From an uncultured Paracoccaceae bacterium (GTDB taxonomy: Bacteria; Pseudomonadota; Alphaproteobacteria; Rhodobacterales; Rhodobacteraceae), in NCBI GenBank assembly GCA_947503965.1, contig CANNFU010000013.1, positions 1 to 64,000 on the forward strand: DNA of 64,000 nucleotides, read 5' to 3'. The notes under the pieces are model-generated. The model was not told the origin of the DNA, ran no database searches, and was given only the letters and a program-made list of their open reading frames with translations. Of the stretch, positions 51,823-61,409 are shown one piece after another. How positions within the stretch are numbered: position 1 is the first letter of the stretch; every line of letters starts with the position of its first letter. Both the position numbers and the translations under genes were made by a program.

Positions 51823-52764
51823 ATGCTGGGAAAAACCGCAGGTGGGCTTTATTGGATGTTCCGGTTCCTCGAAAGGGCCGAAAACACCGCGCGGCTGGTC
51901 GAGGCCGGGTTTCGCATCGCGCTGACCCGATCCAACGATCCAGTATCGGAATGGAAATCGGTCATTGTCACCTCAGCCGCACAGATGGCGTATGAGGCGA
52001 AACATGATGGTTATGACAGCAGCCAGGTCATCGACTTTCTGTTGCGCGATAGCGACAACCCAAGTTCGGTTCAGTCGGTCATCAAATCTGCCCGCGACAA
52101 TGCCCGGCTTGTCCGTACCGCGCTCACGACCGAAGTATGGTCCGCTGTCAACGAAACGTGGATGCTGCTGGCCGATCGGCTGCGTCACCCGGTGTCAGAA
52201 ACCGACCTGCCCGAGGTTCTTGCGGCCATCCGGCAGCAATCGGCATTGGTTCGTGGCGCGCTGCATGGCACGATGCTGCGCAACGATATCTACGATTTCT
52301 GTCGGCTCGGCACGTTCATCGAACGCATGGACAGTACCGCGCGGATCATCGACGTGAAGTATTATGCGCTGCTGCCGTCGCCCTCATTTGTCGGTAGCCG
52401 GATGGACAACGTGCAATGGGAAACCATCCTGCGCTCGGTCTCGGCCCACAGATCATTTCGATGGGCGGTCGATGGGGACTATAACGCCCCGAATATCGCC
52501 CAATTCCTGATCCTTGATCGACGCATGCCACGATCACTTGCCTTCTGCGCCGGAACGATCGAAGAAAACCTGACCTATCTTGCCAAACAATACGGCGATG
52601 AAAAGCAGAGCCTCGTACTGGCAAGATCGCTCCAAAAGCGACTGCGTGATCGGGACATTCAGGCGATCTTCGAAGAAGGGCTACACGAATTCCTGATGGC
52701 GGTGATCAATGATATCGCCCAGATCGGGATGCAAATCGAACATGATTACAGGTTCAACGCGTAA
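51823..52764 (+). CDS. Alpha-E domain protein (Anbu operon)
   Basis: 313 aa, COG2307 helical protein. AGGLYWMFRFLERAENTARLVEAGFR is its clear start and CRLGTFIERMDSTARIIDVKYYALLP a conserved middle. It always accompanies the permuted ATP-grasp and transglutaminase-like genes. Biochemical role unknown. It directly abuts the transglutaminase-like gene. Confidence 0.9.
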   Translation: MLGKTAGGLYWMFRFLERAENTARLVEAGFRIALTRSNDPVSEWKSVIVTSAAQMAYEAKHDGYDSSQVIDFLLRDSDNPSSVQSVIKSARDNARLVRTALTTEVWSAVNETWMLLADRLRHPVSETDLPEVLAAIRQQSALVRGALHGTMLRNDIYDFCRLGTFIERMDSTARIIDVKYYALLPSPSFVGSRMDNVQWETILRSVSAHRSFRWAVDGDYNAPNIAQFLILDRRMPRSLAFCAGTIEENLTYLAKQYGDEKQSLVLARSLQKRLRDRDIQAIFEEGLHEFLMAVINDIAQIGMQIEHDYRFNA

Positions 52765-53562
52765 ATGCTGCTCCAGATCAATCACACCACGCGTTACGAT
52801 TACGATCAGCCCGTCGATTACGCGCTTCAAAAGGTGCGCTTGCGCCCCCTGCCCAACGCGCTGCAAAGCATCGAGAATTGGACCCTGGATATTGATGGCG
52901 GCAAGATCGAGGCAGCATATACCGATCATTACGGCAATCACGTGGATCTGGTCAGCGCGGAACCCGGAACCCGGTCGGTCATCCTGACGGCACGAGGAAC
53001 GGCGCTGACGCATGATACGGCAGGTGTGCTGGGCCAGGCTTATGGCCGTGCACCGCTTTGGCATTTTGCGCAGGCGACGGCTATGACACAGGCTGGTGAG
53101 GCGGTCGCTGCCCTTGCTGATGTTGTGGGGGGGCATGATGATCTTCTGAATGGGTTGCACGCGCTTTCCGCAGCGATCCTGGCAAAAGTTCCCTACGAGA
53201 TCGGGAAAACGCAAACCACAACCACAGCTGAAGAGGCGATCGCAATCGGTCGCGGCGTCTGTCAGGACCACGCCACGATCTTTATTGCTGCCGCGCGCAA
53301 GGTCGGCCTGCCAGCGCGCTATGTCAGTGGCTACCTGTTCATGCCCGACCGTATCGACCAGGACGCGAGCCATGCCTGGGCAGAAGCGCATCTGGATGGC
53401 CTTGGATGGGTAGGCTTCGATGTATCGAACGGTGTCAGCCCTGATGAAAAGTATCTGCGCCTCGCCGTCGGGCGCGATGCACCGGACGCCGCCCCTATAT
53501 CTGGCTTACGTATGGGCACCGGACGCGAAGCAATGATTGTATCTTTGCAGGTGCAGCAGTAA
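52765..53562 (+). CDS. Transglutaminase-like protease-fold protein (Anbu operon)
   Basis: 265 aa. A bacterial transglutaminase-like N-terminal region (LLQINHTTRYDYDQPVDYALQKVRLRP) precedes the Cys-His-Asp core: GVCQDHATIFIAAARKVGLPARYVSGYL (Cys), DASHAWAEAHLDGLGWVGFDVSNG (His, Asp). Members act as Cys proteases or peptide-modifying enzymes. It is 35 bp upstream of the protease gene. Confidence 0.9.
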   Translation: MLLQINHTTRYDYDQPVDYALQKVRLRPLPNALQSIENWTLDIDGGKIEAAYTDHYGNHVDLVSAEPGTRSVILTARGTALTHDTAGVLGQAYGRAPLWHFAQATAMTQAGEAVAALADVVGGHDDLLNGLHALSAAILAKVPYEIGKTQTTTTAEEAIAIGRGVCQDHATIFIAAARKVGLPARYVSGYLFMPDRIDQDASHAWAEAHLDGLGWVGFDVSNGVSPDEKYLRLAVGRDAPDAAPISGLRMGTGREAMIVSLQVQQ

Positions 53563-53597
53563 ATCTGTCACGCACAACACCGGACAATAGGACCATC

Positions 53598-54329
53598 ATG
53601 ACATATTGCGTAGGCATGCGCCTCAACTGTGGCCTCGTCTTCATGTCGGACACGCGGACCAATGCAGGTGTCGATAACTTCTCATCTGCACGCAAGATGT
53701 TCACGTGGTCCGTGCCGGGTGAACGCTCGATCACTCTGATGACGGCCGGAAACCTCGCCACGACACAAGCGGTTGTTGCTTTGCTCGATGAACGCTCAAA
53801 AGCCGCCGAGGACCGCGACCCCAGCATCATGCGGCAATCGACGATGTTTCAGGTCGCGCGACTGGTCGGAACAACCTTGAAAGAAGTCATTTCATACAGC
53901 AGCCCGACCGGGCAAACCGCGGATGATCGGTTCAGTGCATCCGTCATCGTCGGTGGTCAGATCAAGGGCGGTCAGCCCACGATCTTTCTGGTCTATCCGG
54001 CTGGAAACTTCATCGAAATCACCGAGGATTCGCCGTTTTTTCAGATCGGCGAGACAAAATACGGCAAGCCCATCCTTGTGCGGGCCTACGACCCTGACAT
54101 GCGCTTTGACGAGGCGGTGCGTCTGATGATGGTCTCGTTCGACTCTACGATCAAATCGAACCTGTCTGTTGGTCTACCGCTGGATCTGCATATCTATGAA
54201 AATGACAGTTTTCACACGAACCGCCAACGCCGCATCGAAGCGGGCGATGAGGCTTATCAGAAAACAACGGCCGCCTGGAGCAACGCACTAAAGGCAGCTT
54301 TGGAAAAATTGGAAACGTTTGACGTTTAG
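53598..54329 (+). CDS. Anbu, ancestral proteasome beta-subunit protease
   Basis: 243 aa Ntn-hydrolase (COG3484). After Met removal Thr2 would be the nucleophile (MTYCVGMRLNCGLVFMSDTRTN), and RKMFTW contains a Lys in the expected place. Anbu proteins form ring or helix-like assemblies, and their genes are typically associated with the three preceding gene families, exactly as here. The substrate is unknown. The link suggests tagging or peptide cleavage of small peptides made by the ATP-grasp protein. Confidence 0.92.
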   Translation: MTYCVGMRLNCGLVFMSDTRTNAGVDNFSSARKMFTWSVPGERSITLMTAGNLATTQAVVALLDERSKAAEDRDPSIMRQSTMFQVARLVGTTLKEVISYSSPTGQTADDRFSASVIVGGQIKGGQPTIFLVYPAGNFIEITEDSPFFQIGETKYGKPILVRAYDPDMRFDEAVRLMMVSFDSTIKSNLSVGLPLDLHIYENDSFHTNRQRRIEAGDEAYQKTTAAWSNALKAALEKLETFDV

Positions 54330-54860
54330 CAGCAATCGCGGTGGAAGGTTTCACGCAATGGGTACGAAATGGTGCGCCCGGACGGCTCCACTATTCATAT
54401 TATCCATTTGATATTAAATATTTTTCTGTCGCACACCGTCCGTTTAACCACATGATTTTTTTGGGGGACGGACTGTTGAACAATCTAGATAACCTTTAGC
54501 TAAAGGGGCCAGCAAAGACTCCTGTCGAAGCTCGCCCGTACTCGCTGTGGTCAAAGTTGAAGATTGTTTGTTGCACATTGTTCAACATCTGTGGTCCCGA
54601 CAACGTCAAGATTATGTGAAAATTGACCTACTGTCGTGCCCCAGAAGTCATTGCAAAACTGTTCGGCAGTGCTCTGACTCGCTACCATTATCTACCCTGA
54701 TCGTTTTTGGGATATCTCTGCGCGGATACATTTGTGATCGTGTCCTGCGACGATGCCGGACAGGTCGCACGGGACCGCCACCTGCAAGTCGGGCGACAGC
54801 GCAGCACACACCCACGCATTTGACGGCGATGGTTTGGCAATACGCGGCGACGCGCGCTGA
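54330..54860. other. 531-bp intergenic region with no gene seen
   Basis: Convergent end region between the Anbu gene and the sensor-MFS operon. A stretch at 54390-54480 is A+T-rich. No hairpin with a U-run, RNA gene or real coding frame was found. The plus-strand frame 54547-55164 overlaps the MFS gene end and is spurious. Confidence 0.5.
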
Positions 54861-56867
54861 TCAAGCGGGTCTCGTTATCTGCGGTGGTGTCGCACGCATC
54901 AGCGCCAGCAACACAATCGCGCACAAGGCCACCCCGACGCCGATGACCGCAGCCACCGTGGCATTTGAAAAATATACCATTAGTACCGCCACCAGAACCG
55001 GCCCGACAAAGCTGCCGATCCGTTCGCATGTCCGCAACAGCCCCAGTGCGGATGTCATCGGGACCTCCGGTATGCTTTCGGCAACCTCCATCACCGAGAC
55101 AATCAACGGTGCCTTCAAAAACGCATGTGTCACGCCCAATCCGACAACAACAGCCATCACATAGATGACGTCCGGATTTGCCAACAACGCTAACAACACG
55201 ACCCCCGATGTCAGCGAAGCAAAGGCAGCGACTTTCAGATTGCGCCCGATACGGTCGGCAAATCCAGCGGCGATGGGTGATATCGGGATGATGACAAGCG
55301 CATAAATCATCATGATCCGCCCAATCTCGGACTGGCTGGCATTAAGGCTGGCCAGATAGACGGGTACAAACAGGTACAAAACACCTGTCAGCACGATCTT
55401 GGTCGGGATTGCACAAAGAAGAAGCAACGACAAAAACTGATGGTTGCGCAACAATGGCAAAACCGATCCTTGGGGTGATCCCGCAGTCTTTGGCGCATAT
55501 TCAGGTGCCTTATCAAGCATCACGTAGCCCAAGCCCCCGGCAACCGCCGCCAACACGGCGGCAATCACAAAGACAGGTTCATAGCCCAGCCAATCAGCCA
55601 TGATCGCACCAATTGCCGTGCCGCACAGCGTGGCCGTCATCAAGACACCGACAAACACGGCCATGCCGCGCGCGCGGTTGCCGGCAACGGTGACCTTGGC
55701 GATGTAGCTTTGACAGCTGATCGTGATTATGGCGTATCCGATGGCGGTAACAGCGCGGCCCAGCAAGACATCATTGCCCGAGGTGGCGAGGGCGCAGATC
55801 GCATAGCCCGCAATCGCCGGGACAAGACCAGCCATGAAAAGCGTGCGGTTGCCGTAGCGATCCACCAGCGTTCCGGCGAAGGGGGTCAGCACCGCAATCA
55901 CCAGCATGAACGCCGAAATCGGCAGGCCCATCATGATATCAACCGAAAACAGGTCGGTGGGTTGATGCAATTCAGCCACGAAAAGCGGCAGGAAGGATTT
56001 CTGCAGTTCCTCGGCAAAACAGAACACGAAAAGCGGGATGCGCGCGTCAATGATACTGGCGGTGGCGCCACCGCTGGTCTGCTGCAAGTGGCGCGCCTTG
56101 ATGAATTCAGGAACATCGGGTTTATGCAGATATGTCGCCGCCTGCTTGCCCAGCGCCGCGTTAGCGCGGTTAATTGCACTGATCAACCGCGCGACAACTG
56201 CAGCACCTGCCCCGTGCTTATATTGCCCGAAATGGCCTGCGGCACGCGCCGACAACGCACGGCGGGCCAGACGCAGTGGCCCCAGCAAGGTGCGCCCGGT
56301 CAAAAGGGCGATCAGCTCTATCGCGACCAGCAGTGTGACGATCAGGATAATCAGCGTATCGAAAAAGACATCCCGCATTTGATCAGTCAGGTGGCCACGG
56401 TCCAGCGTGATCCTGACCGTGCCAAGAGGCGCGTCATTCCAGATAATGGGCTGTTGAATAGTGCCCGCATCAGGGTCTTCACCAAGGCCAGGTACCAAAT
56501 CACCCAGAATGGTTTTCAAGCTGCCCGGACCCCCTGCCGCAAGGCTCACCTCAGGTAGTGTGCGCAGGATATCGACCGTTGCAATCTCGGGCAGGTCAGA
56601 TGCGGTCTGGGTCGCCAAGGCATCCAGACCGCGCAGTTGATCAAAGGGAATGCCCAGATCAAGGGCCGCATTAATATCGCGCCGGATCACATCGCCCGCA
56701 GCACTTGCCTTGGCCATCAGTTGCGGCCGCAGCCCTTCTCCGAACACGGAGAGGGTGATCAGAAGGCTCGCCAATGCTGCAAAACTGATCGCCATGCCAA
56801 CGATCAGACCAACCCGACGCGTCAGTCCGCTTTCCACCGAAAGGTTTATGTCGGAGGTCGCATTCAT
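54861..56867 (-). CDS. Sensor-MFS fusion transporter (downstream copy)
   Basis: 668 aa. Residues 18-41 are a first helix and 42-170 a periplasmic-type domain with LGIPFDQLRGL (71-81) and DLPEIATVDIL. A second helix (171-191) is followed by a HAMP-like linker (192-240). A complete MFS transporter follows from about 275, with the linking motif IIDARIPLFVFCFAEELQKSFLPL and a loop DRYGNRT after TM2-3. A chemoreceptor-like input module thus directly precedes a carrier. It overlaps the binding-protein gene by 4 bp and has no missing stop or frameshift in the joining region. Confidence 0.82.
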   Translation of the reverse strand: MNATSDINLSVESGLTRRVGLIVGMAISFAALASLLITLSVFGEGLRPQLMAKASAAGDVIRRDINAALDLGIPFDQLRGLDALATQTASDLPEIATVDILRTLPEVSLAAGGPGSLKTILGDLVPGLGEDPDAGTIQQPIIWNDAPLGTVRITLDRGHLTDQMRDVFFDTLIILIVTLLVAIELIALLTGRTLLGPLRLARRALSARAAGHFGQYKHGAGAAVVARLISAINRANAALGKQAATYLHKPDVPEFIKARHLQQTSGGATASIIDARIPLFVFCFAEELQKSFLPLFVAELHQPTDLFSVDIMMGLPISAFMLVIAVLTPFAGTLVDRYGNRTLFMAGLVPAIAGYAICALATSGNDVLLGRAVTAIGYAIITISCQSYIAKVTVAGNRARGMAVFVGVLMTATLCGTAIGAIMADWLGYEPVFVIAAVLAAVAGGLGYVMLDKAPEYAPKTAGSPQGSVLPLLRNHQFLSLLLLCAIPTKIVLTGVLYLFVPVYLASLNASQSEIGRIMMIYALVIIPISPIAAGFADRIGRNLKVAAFASLTSGVVLLALLANPDVIYVMAVVVGLGVTHAFLKAPLIVSVMEVAESIPEVPMTSALGLLRTCERIGSFVGPVLVAVLMVYFSNATVAAVIGVGVALCAIVLLALMRATPPQITRPA

Positions 56868-57868
56868 TCGACTATTTCAGCAATGCCGATAAGCTGGATT
56901 GGGGGGTAAAGCGCCAGTTCACGCGCAACACGCATGTTGATGATAACCGAATACCGGTTCAGCGTCGCAATCGGCAGATCACCCGGCGAGACGTCATCAA
57001 ACAGGATGGCCTGCGCCCTGGTCGCGGCCAGTTTGCCGACATTGACATAGCTGTTGGCCACCGACATCAGCGCGTCGGCATCCGACACCATCTGTTCGTA
57101 AGCAGAAAAAACCGGCAGGCCCTGATCCAGCGCCGCCGCCGTAAACGCCTCTGCATGTTCCAGATTGAAGGAACTGGAACCGACATAAATCGCCTCTGCA
57201 CCCAAGGCGGCCAGCTCTGCGATCTTGGCGGGGATTTCGGCGGGGTCTGCCGCACCATCCGGCCCAAGCGTGTAGGTCTCCGAGATCAGCTCAAACCCAA
57301 GCGCGTCGGCAAGCGGGGCGATGGCCTCGATGTTGTAAAGGGAATTTGCCTCGCTCTGATCATTGAGAACGCCGATGGCACTGGGCGTGAAATATTCAAA
57401 CAATGTCCGTAGCTGTGCCTCTTCCGGCACTCTGTTGCGGACACCGGTTACCATAGGCCGACCGCTTGCCTCATAGTTTTCGATCAGGCCGGATCGTACC
57501 GGATCAGCGACAATCATGAACAGCACCGGGATGTCACCCAGTGGCGTTGCGGCACCGTCATCCAGTGTTCCGATCAACGCGGTTGATACCGATGTACCCC
57601 AGGTAACGACCAAATCGGGGCGTTCCGCGCGCAAACGCGTGACAAGTCCGGGAAGACGTGACCGGTCCCTTGCGATATCGGTGACTGTTATCTCAACCGG
57701 CAGATTGCGGTCTATGAAAAAGTCGCGAAACCCGGTGCACGCCTCTTCGCAGCCGCGGAATGTCACCATATGGATCTGTGCCGGATCATCCTGCGTGAAA
57801 TCCGCGTGCAAGGGTGTAGCGACTGTTAATGTCAATAGACCAACAAAGGCGAAGATACGGTCAAGCAT
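56864..57868 (-). CDS. Orphan ABC-type periplasmic binding protein
   Basis: 334 aa from the ATG at 57868, after which a Sec signal (MLDRIFAFVGLLTLTVATPLHA) follows. The fold is ABC_sub_bind-like (PF04392, COG2984): DLVVTWGTSVSTALIG, IPVLFMIVADPVRSGLI, VTGVRNRVPEEAQL, AIYVGSSSFNLEHAEAF and GLPVFSAYEQMVSDADALMSV. Cognate permease and ATPase genes are absent; its partners here are two sensor-MFS proteins. It overlaps the upstream MFS gene by 8 bp and the downstream one by 4 bp. Confidence 0.85.
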   Translation of the reverse strand: MLDRIFAFVGLLTLTVATPLHADFTQDDPAQIHMVTFRGCEEACTGFRDFFIDRNLPVEITVTDIARDRSRLPGLVTRLRAERPDLVVTWGTSVSTALIGTLDDGAATPLGDIPVLFMIVADPVRSGLIENYEASGRPMVTGVRNRVPEEAQLRTLFEYFTPSAIGVLNDQSEANSLYNIEAIAPLADALGFELISETYTLGPDGAADPAEIPAKIAELAALGAEAIYVGSSSFNLEHAEAFTAAALDQGLPVFSAYEQMVSDADALMSVANSYVNVGKLAATRAQAILFDDVSPGDLPIATLNRYSVIINMRVARELALYPPIQLIGIAEIVE

Positions 57869-59930
57869 TGGACAATTCCTGTGCGAAAAAGTTTGAGAAG
57901 GACAAAAGGGCAAGGCCGGTCACGCTGAGCGCGACCAAGGTGCCGATCACCAGCGGGGCGGTCTGCATCCCGAAAAACATCACAATGATCCCAGCCAAAA
58001 GCGGGCCCACAAAGCCCCCGATCTGAAAGGTCAGGCCTTTCTGGAATTCGACCTCGGGCAAGGTAAAGTCATCTTTGCCCGCGGCGGTAAGCACCCGACT
58101 GCGAAAGGCGCGGGTCAACCCGGCGCAAACACCTACAATCAAGACGGTGATGATCCAGGATTGGGCATCAAACTGCGTGCCCAGCGCAATCAGCACCAGC
58201 CCCAGAATGGCCATCGTGATGCAGGCCGGGATGACGAACCCCTTTTCTTCTGACAGAATACCCGCCCAAATCGCATATCCTGCGATCATCAGAAGGGCGT
58301 AAGCCGTCAAGACATGGCTGATCAGTGATTGCGACAACCCCATATCAGACAAGGCAAGCGGCACCAGAAAGAAGATGAATCCCCGATCCAACAGCGAAAG
58401 CGGAATAGCAAACAGCAGCACCGACAGCCCGACACGAGGGTTGCTGAATATCGCGCGAACAGGCGCAAGGCGTTCGGCAATGGTCGCGGATGTCCCCACA
58501 TTATGGTGACCGATACTGCGATCCATAAAGATTAGCGCCACAGACATTGCAATCAGCGAGACAACCGCCGCAATCACAAAGACCATACCCGGTCCGGCCC
58601 AGTCGGCCAGAACCGCGCCAATCGCCAGACCGGACACGCCCGAGGTCAGGAACGCCTTGCTGAACCCGTCTTCGTCATGCCGGTCCGCCGCGTGATGCGG
58701 CACAAAGAGAGAGTAATCAACACAGGCCACCCGCAACAGCCCAAGCCCTGCGCCCGAAACCGCCCGCGACACCGTCAATGTGGCAATATCCGGGGCAAGG
58801 CTGGCACCGACCAGACCCACAATGGACAAAAGCAATCCCCCAATAGCATTCTGCCGAAGCGGCACGCGATCCCACCACAGCCGCGACACCGCCATCATGG
58901 CGACAAGGGCTGCGGTGAATATTGCGATAGGGGCCACCGTGGCCATCGTATCCGGAACCCATGGTGCCAGTGTGTTGGGTAGGCTGCGGGCATAAAGCGG
59001 CATCCACGCGGTCAGCAGACCCTCGGCGAACAGCGCGATAAACAGCGGCATCCGCGCATCAAAGATCGCAATCTCGGTCACCCGGCGCTGTGTGGGCAGG
59101 GTTCTGTCCATGAACTGACCCAACGCGGGATCACCGTCCTGGCGGAACAGATCGGCGGCGCGCGTCCGCAAGTCTGCATTGCGAGCCTGCAATGCGGCCA
59201 GAAACCCCCAGGCCCGTCCAATCCGTAATCTGATCCCTGATTGAATGAACTGTCCCTGCCCCATCTTGATCAGATAACGCTGGATGGCTTGCATAGGTGT
59301 GATCAGGCTTTGAACCACCGGCACCATCACCACCTCGAGCGCGAAAAGAATGGCGGCCATGACGATGATCAGCGTATCGAGCAATGCATCCAGCATGCGG
59401 TTGCGCAGATAGGTCATGTCCAGTTCAGCGCTGATGCGTACAACCGGCTCTCCGTAGGCGCGCACGTCTGTGCCGACAACCTCGGCGATGCCTTCACCAT
59501 TCGCGGTTGTCAGGTTTCCAATGGCAGTCACAAACTGTGACACCAGGCTGGTACGTACCGACTGGTCGGCGGGGTCGGGCAGCATTTGCGCAATGATCAG
59601 ACGTTCGCGATGAAACCGGTCACGCTCTGTCAGGATGTGAACATTGATGGCTTTGATCTCGGGATTTTCGGCAGCAAGTTCGGCACCATATTCGGGCAAG
59701 CCGCGCAGCTTTTCGATAGGGACGCCCGCATAGATCGCAAACTCGACATCCCGACGCATGGTTTCGACAACGCCTGCGGTACGATCAATCATCAATTGTG
59801 GCAGCGCACTGCCCAGTTGCAGTAGCGCAACCGCCGATGCCAGCAGCCCGCAGCACATCAGGATGATCATCACAATCACCTTCAGGCGAAAAGATAACTG
59901 TCGTCGAAAATTGCGCCACCCCTGATCCAT
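57861..59930 (-). CDS. Sensor-MFS fusion transporter (upstream copy)
   Basis: 689 aa with the same architecture as the other copy. TM1 (16-40), a periplasmic-type domain (41-180) with AGVPIEKLRGL (68-78) and NPEIKAINVHIL, TM2 (183-203), a linker, and the MFS part from about 290 with FDARMPLFIALFAEGLLTAWMPL. The two fusions are diverged paralogues. The second half of the MFS core includes a Pro/Gly-rich helix set typical for the family. Ligand unknown. It is 3 bp downstream of the stand-alone sensor gene. Confidence 0.82.
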   Translation of the reverse strand: MDQGWRNFRRQLSFRLKVIVMIILMCCGLLASAVALLQLGSALPQLMIDRTAGVVETMRRDVEFAIYAGVPIEKLRGLPEYGAELAAENPEIKAINVHILTERDRFHRERLIIAQMLPDPADQSVRTSLVSQFVTAIGNLTTANGEGIAEVVGTDVRAYGEPVVRISAELDMTYLRNRMLDALLDTLIIVMAAILFALEVVMVPVVQSLITPMQAIQRYLIKMGQGQFIQSGIRLRIGRAWGFLAALQARNADLRTRAADLFRQDGDPALGQFMDRTLPTQRRVTEIAIFDARMPLFIALFAEGLLTAWMPLYARSLPNTLAPWVPDTMATVAPIAIFTAALVAMMAVSRLWWDRVPLRQNAIGGLLLSIVGLVGASLAPDIATLTVSRAVSGAGLGLLRVACVDYSLFVPHHAADRHDEDGFSKAFLTSGVSGLAIGAVLADWAGPGMVFVIAAVVSLIAMSVALIFMDRSIGHHNVGTSATIAERLAPVRAIFSNPRVGLSVLLFAIPLSLLDRGFIFFLVPLALSDMGLSQSLISHVLTAYALLMIAGYAIWAGILSEEKGFVIPACITMAILGLVLIALGTQFDAQSWIITVLIVGVCAGLTRAFRSRVLTAAGKDDFTLPEVEFQKGLTFQIGGFVGPLLAGIIVMFFGMQTAPLVIGTLVALSVTGLALLSFSNFFAQELSNA

Positions 59931-59933
59931 GGT

Positions 59934-60719
59934 TTACCGAGCCGCAGTCTCGGGTGCCGGATCGTAGATCAGCGCGTCAAGCTCTGCATTTGCCACGACG
60001 TAAGCACGGTTTCCCTGAATGATCAGTTGCTGCATCTGGGCAGGAACGTCATCGTCGTCCGGATCTGGCCCCAGTTCGAGATCGTTCAGGTTGGCCGTAT
60101 CAAACACGGCCATCATCCGACCTACCTGATTGAAGCCCAGCAGGACCACCGGGACAACGGCGATAGCGATCACACCAAACACGATCAGGAAACCGCGCAG
60201 GGTTTCACGATGCGCGCGCAACACCTCGGGTTGATAATTTCCCCTATGGGTGCTGATCACGACCGCCCCGATCGTAGCACCGGTGGAGTCCACAATCATC
60301 CGGGCCGAGTGAAGCGCATCACCAATTTCGATATGCGCCGTTGCTGCATCCTGAATGGTGATCCGCCGCATCAAGCGGTTCAAATCCGCTGACGGAAGTG
60401 GATCAAGTGCGGTCGATGTGATCTCATCCCCGGCAACCGACAGGATACGAATGGTATCGATCAACGGCTCGCGCCGCATCTCGCGATCAATGATACTGTC
60501 AAGGTTGCGGATTTCATCAAGACCCAGCCCGACCTGCTCAGCCCGGCGGGCGACCGTCTCGATCGTTGATCCGGCGATTTGCAGGCGGGCGGATGTGGTT
60601 TCGATCACAAGGCTCTGGTATTTGAGGTAATTCAGGCCCAGTTGCAGCCCAAGCAGGCAGGCCACAACGAACCATATCGAAAGCAAGACGTTGATATGAA
60701 AGCGATAAAGCTTAAGCAT
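59934..60719 (-). CDS. Stand-alone membrane sensor module
   Basis: 261 aa. TM1 (10-32), a periplasmic-type domain (33-170) with VGLGLDEIRNL (63-73) and EPLIDTIRIL (84-93), TM2 (about 171-195), and a short acidic cytoplasmic tail (196-261). The periplasmic region shares its two motifs with the sensor parts of both fusions, but the MFS domain is missing. No kinase, cyclase or methyl-accepting output domain follows. It is the first gene of the operon. Confidence 0.75.
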   Translation of the reverse strand: MLKLYRFHINVLLSIWFVVACLLGLQLGLNYLKYQSLVIETTSARLQIAGSTIETVARRAEQVGLGLDEIRNLDSIIDREMRREPLIDTIRILSVAGDEITSTALDPLPSADLNRLMRRITIQDAATAHIEIGDALHSARMIVDSTGATIGAVVISTHRGNYQPEVLRAHRETLRGFLIVFGVIAIAVVPVVLLGFNQVGRMMAVFDTANLNDLELGPDPDDDDVPAQMQQLIIQGNRAYVVANAELDALIYDPAPETAAR

Positions 60720-61094
60720 ATCGATAAGCGTCCATTACAAGTTCGGTGCGAAGGCACAGGGGGACAGTATTTGTCTTCATCTTGTTCAATCCGTCTGAAG
60801 TAACGGGTCACGCGACCATGAAAATTGCTCTTGTGTGGTTTACGCAGAGGGGGGCCGCATTATTCGCGCCATTTCGCAAATTTTTTGCATAAGTCACAGA
60901 AACGCGCGCGCCGGCCTTCGGGATCGCGTTTGCATCAGGAAGAAAGAGCCCGGGAGTTCCCGATTTCGCGTCAGTTAGGGCGGGACAACAGCTCACACGC
61001 AATCAGCGTTTGAGAAGTGCCTCGATCTCGCTCGTAATTATGGGTGACAATGGCGCGACCCGTGCGTCGAATGTATTGATGACCACGCCTTTTA
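60720..61094. other. Intergenic region before the sensor operon
   Basis: 375 bp between the sensor gene start and the 3' end of tRNA-Thr. It should hold the operon promoter (minus strand). No clear promoter, repeat or gene was recognised; the frames 60808-61002 and 60825-61013 are spurious. Confidence 0.45.
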
Positions 61095-61170
61095 TGGTGC
61101 CCCCACACGGACTCGAACCGCGGACCTACTGATTACAAATCAGTTGCTCTACCAGCTGAGCTATAGGGGC
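61095..61170 (-). tRNA. tRNA-Thr(TGT)
   Basis: On the minus strand: acceptor stem GCCCCTA/TGGGGGC, discriminator A and an encoded CCA. D arm GCTCAGCTGGTAGAGC, anticodon loop TTTGTAA with anticodon TGT, T arm GCGGTTCGAGTCCGT. Length 76 nt. Confidence 0.95.
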
Positions 61171-61409
61171 ACTGCGTGTTGACACGCCGCTGACTCGTCA
61201 GCTTGGCGGCGTATAACAGGGGAAAAGTCGTCAGTGCAATCCTGTTTGTGCGGGCGGAAGGAAAAAACCGCGCGTCATGGTTCAACCTAGGACAACGCGA
61301 TGCGGAGCCATAACCACCTGATCTGAAGTACGCAGCGCAAATCCGGTTTCGCTGATCCTCAAACCCTCTATGCTGACGCAACTTTAATGGCGAAAGGCAC
61401 GCAGGGATC

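Noticed and set aside
54547..55164. 205-aa plus-strand frame at the end of the sensor-MFS gene
   Set aside because: Mostly antisense to the MFS gene, with no domain and no ribosome site.
54861..59930. Sensor-MFS fusions as artefacts of missed stop codons or frameshifts
   Set aside because: Both proteins are single continuous frames, and two diverged copies have the same domain order, which argues for real fusions.
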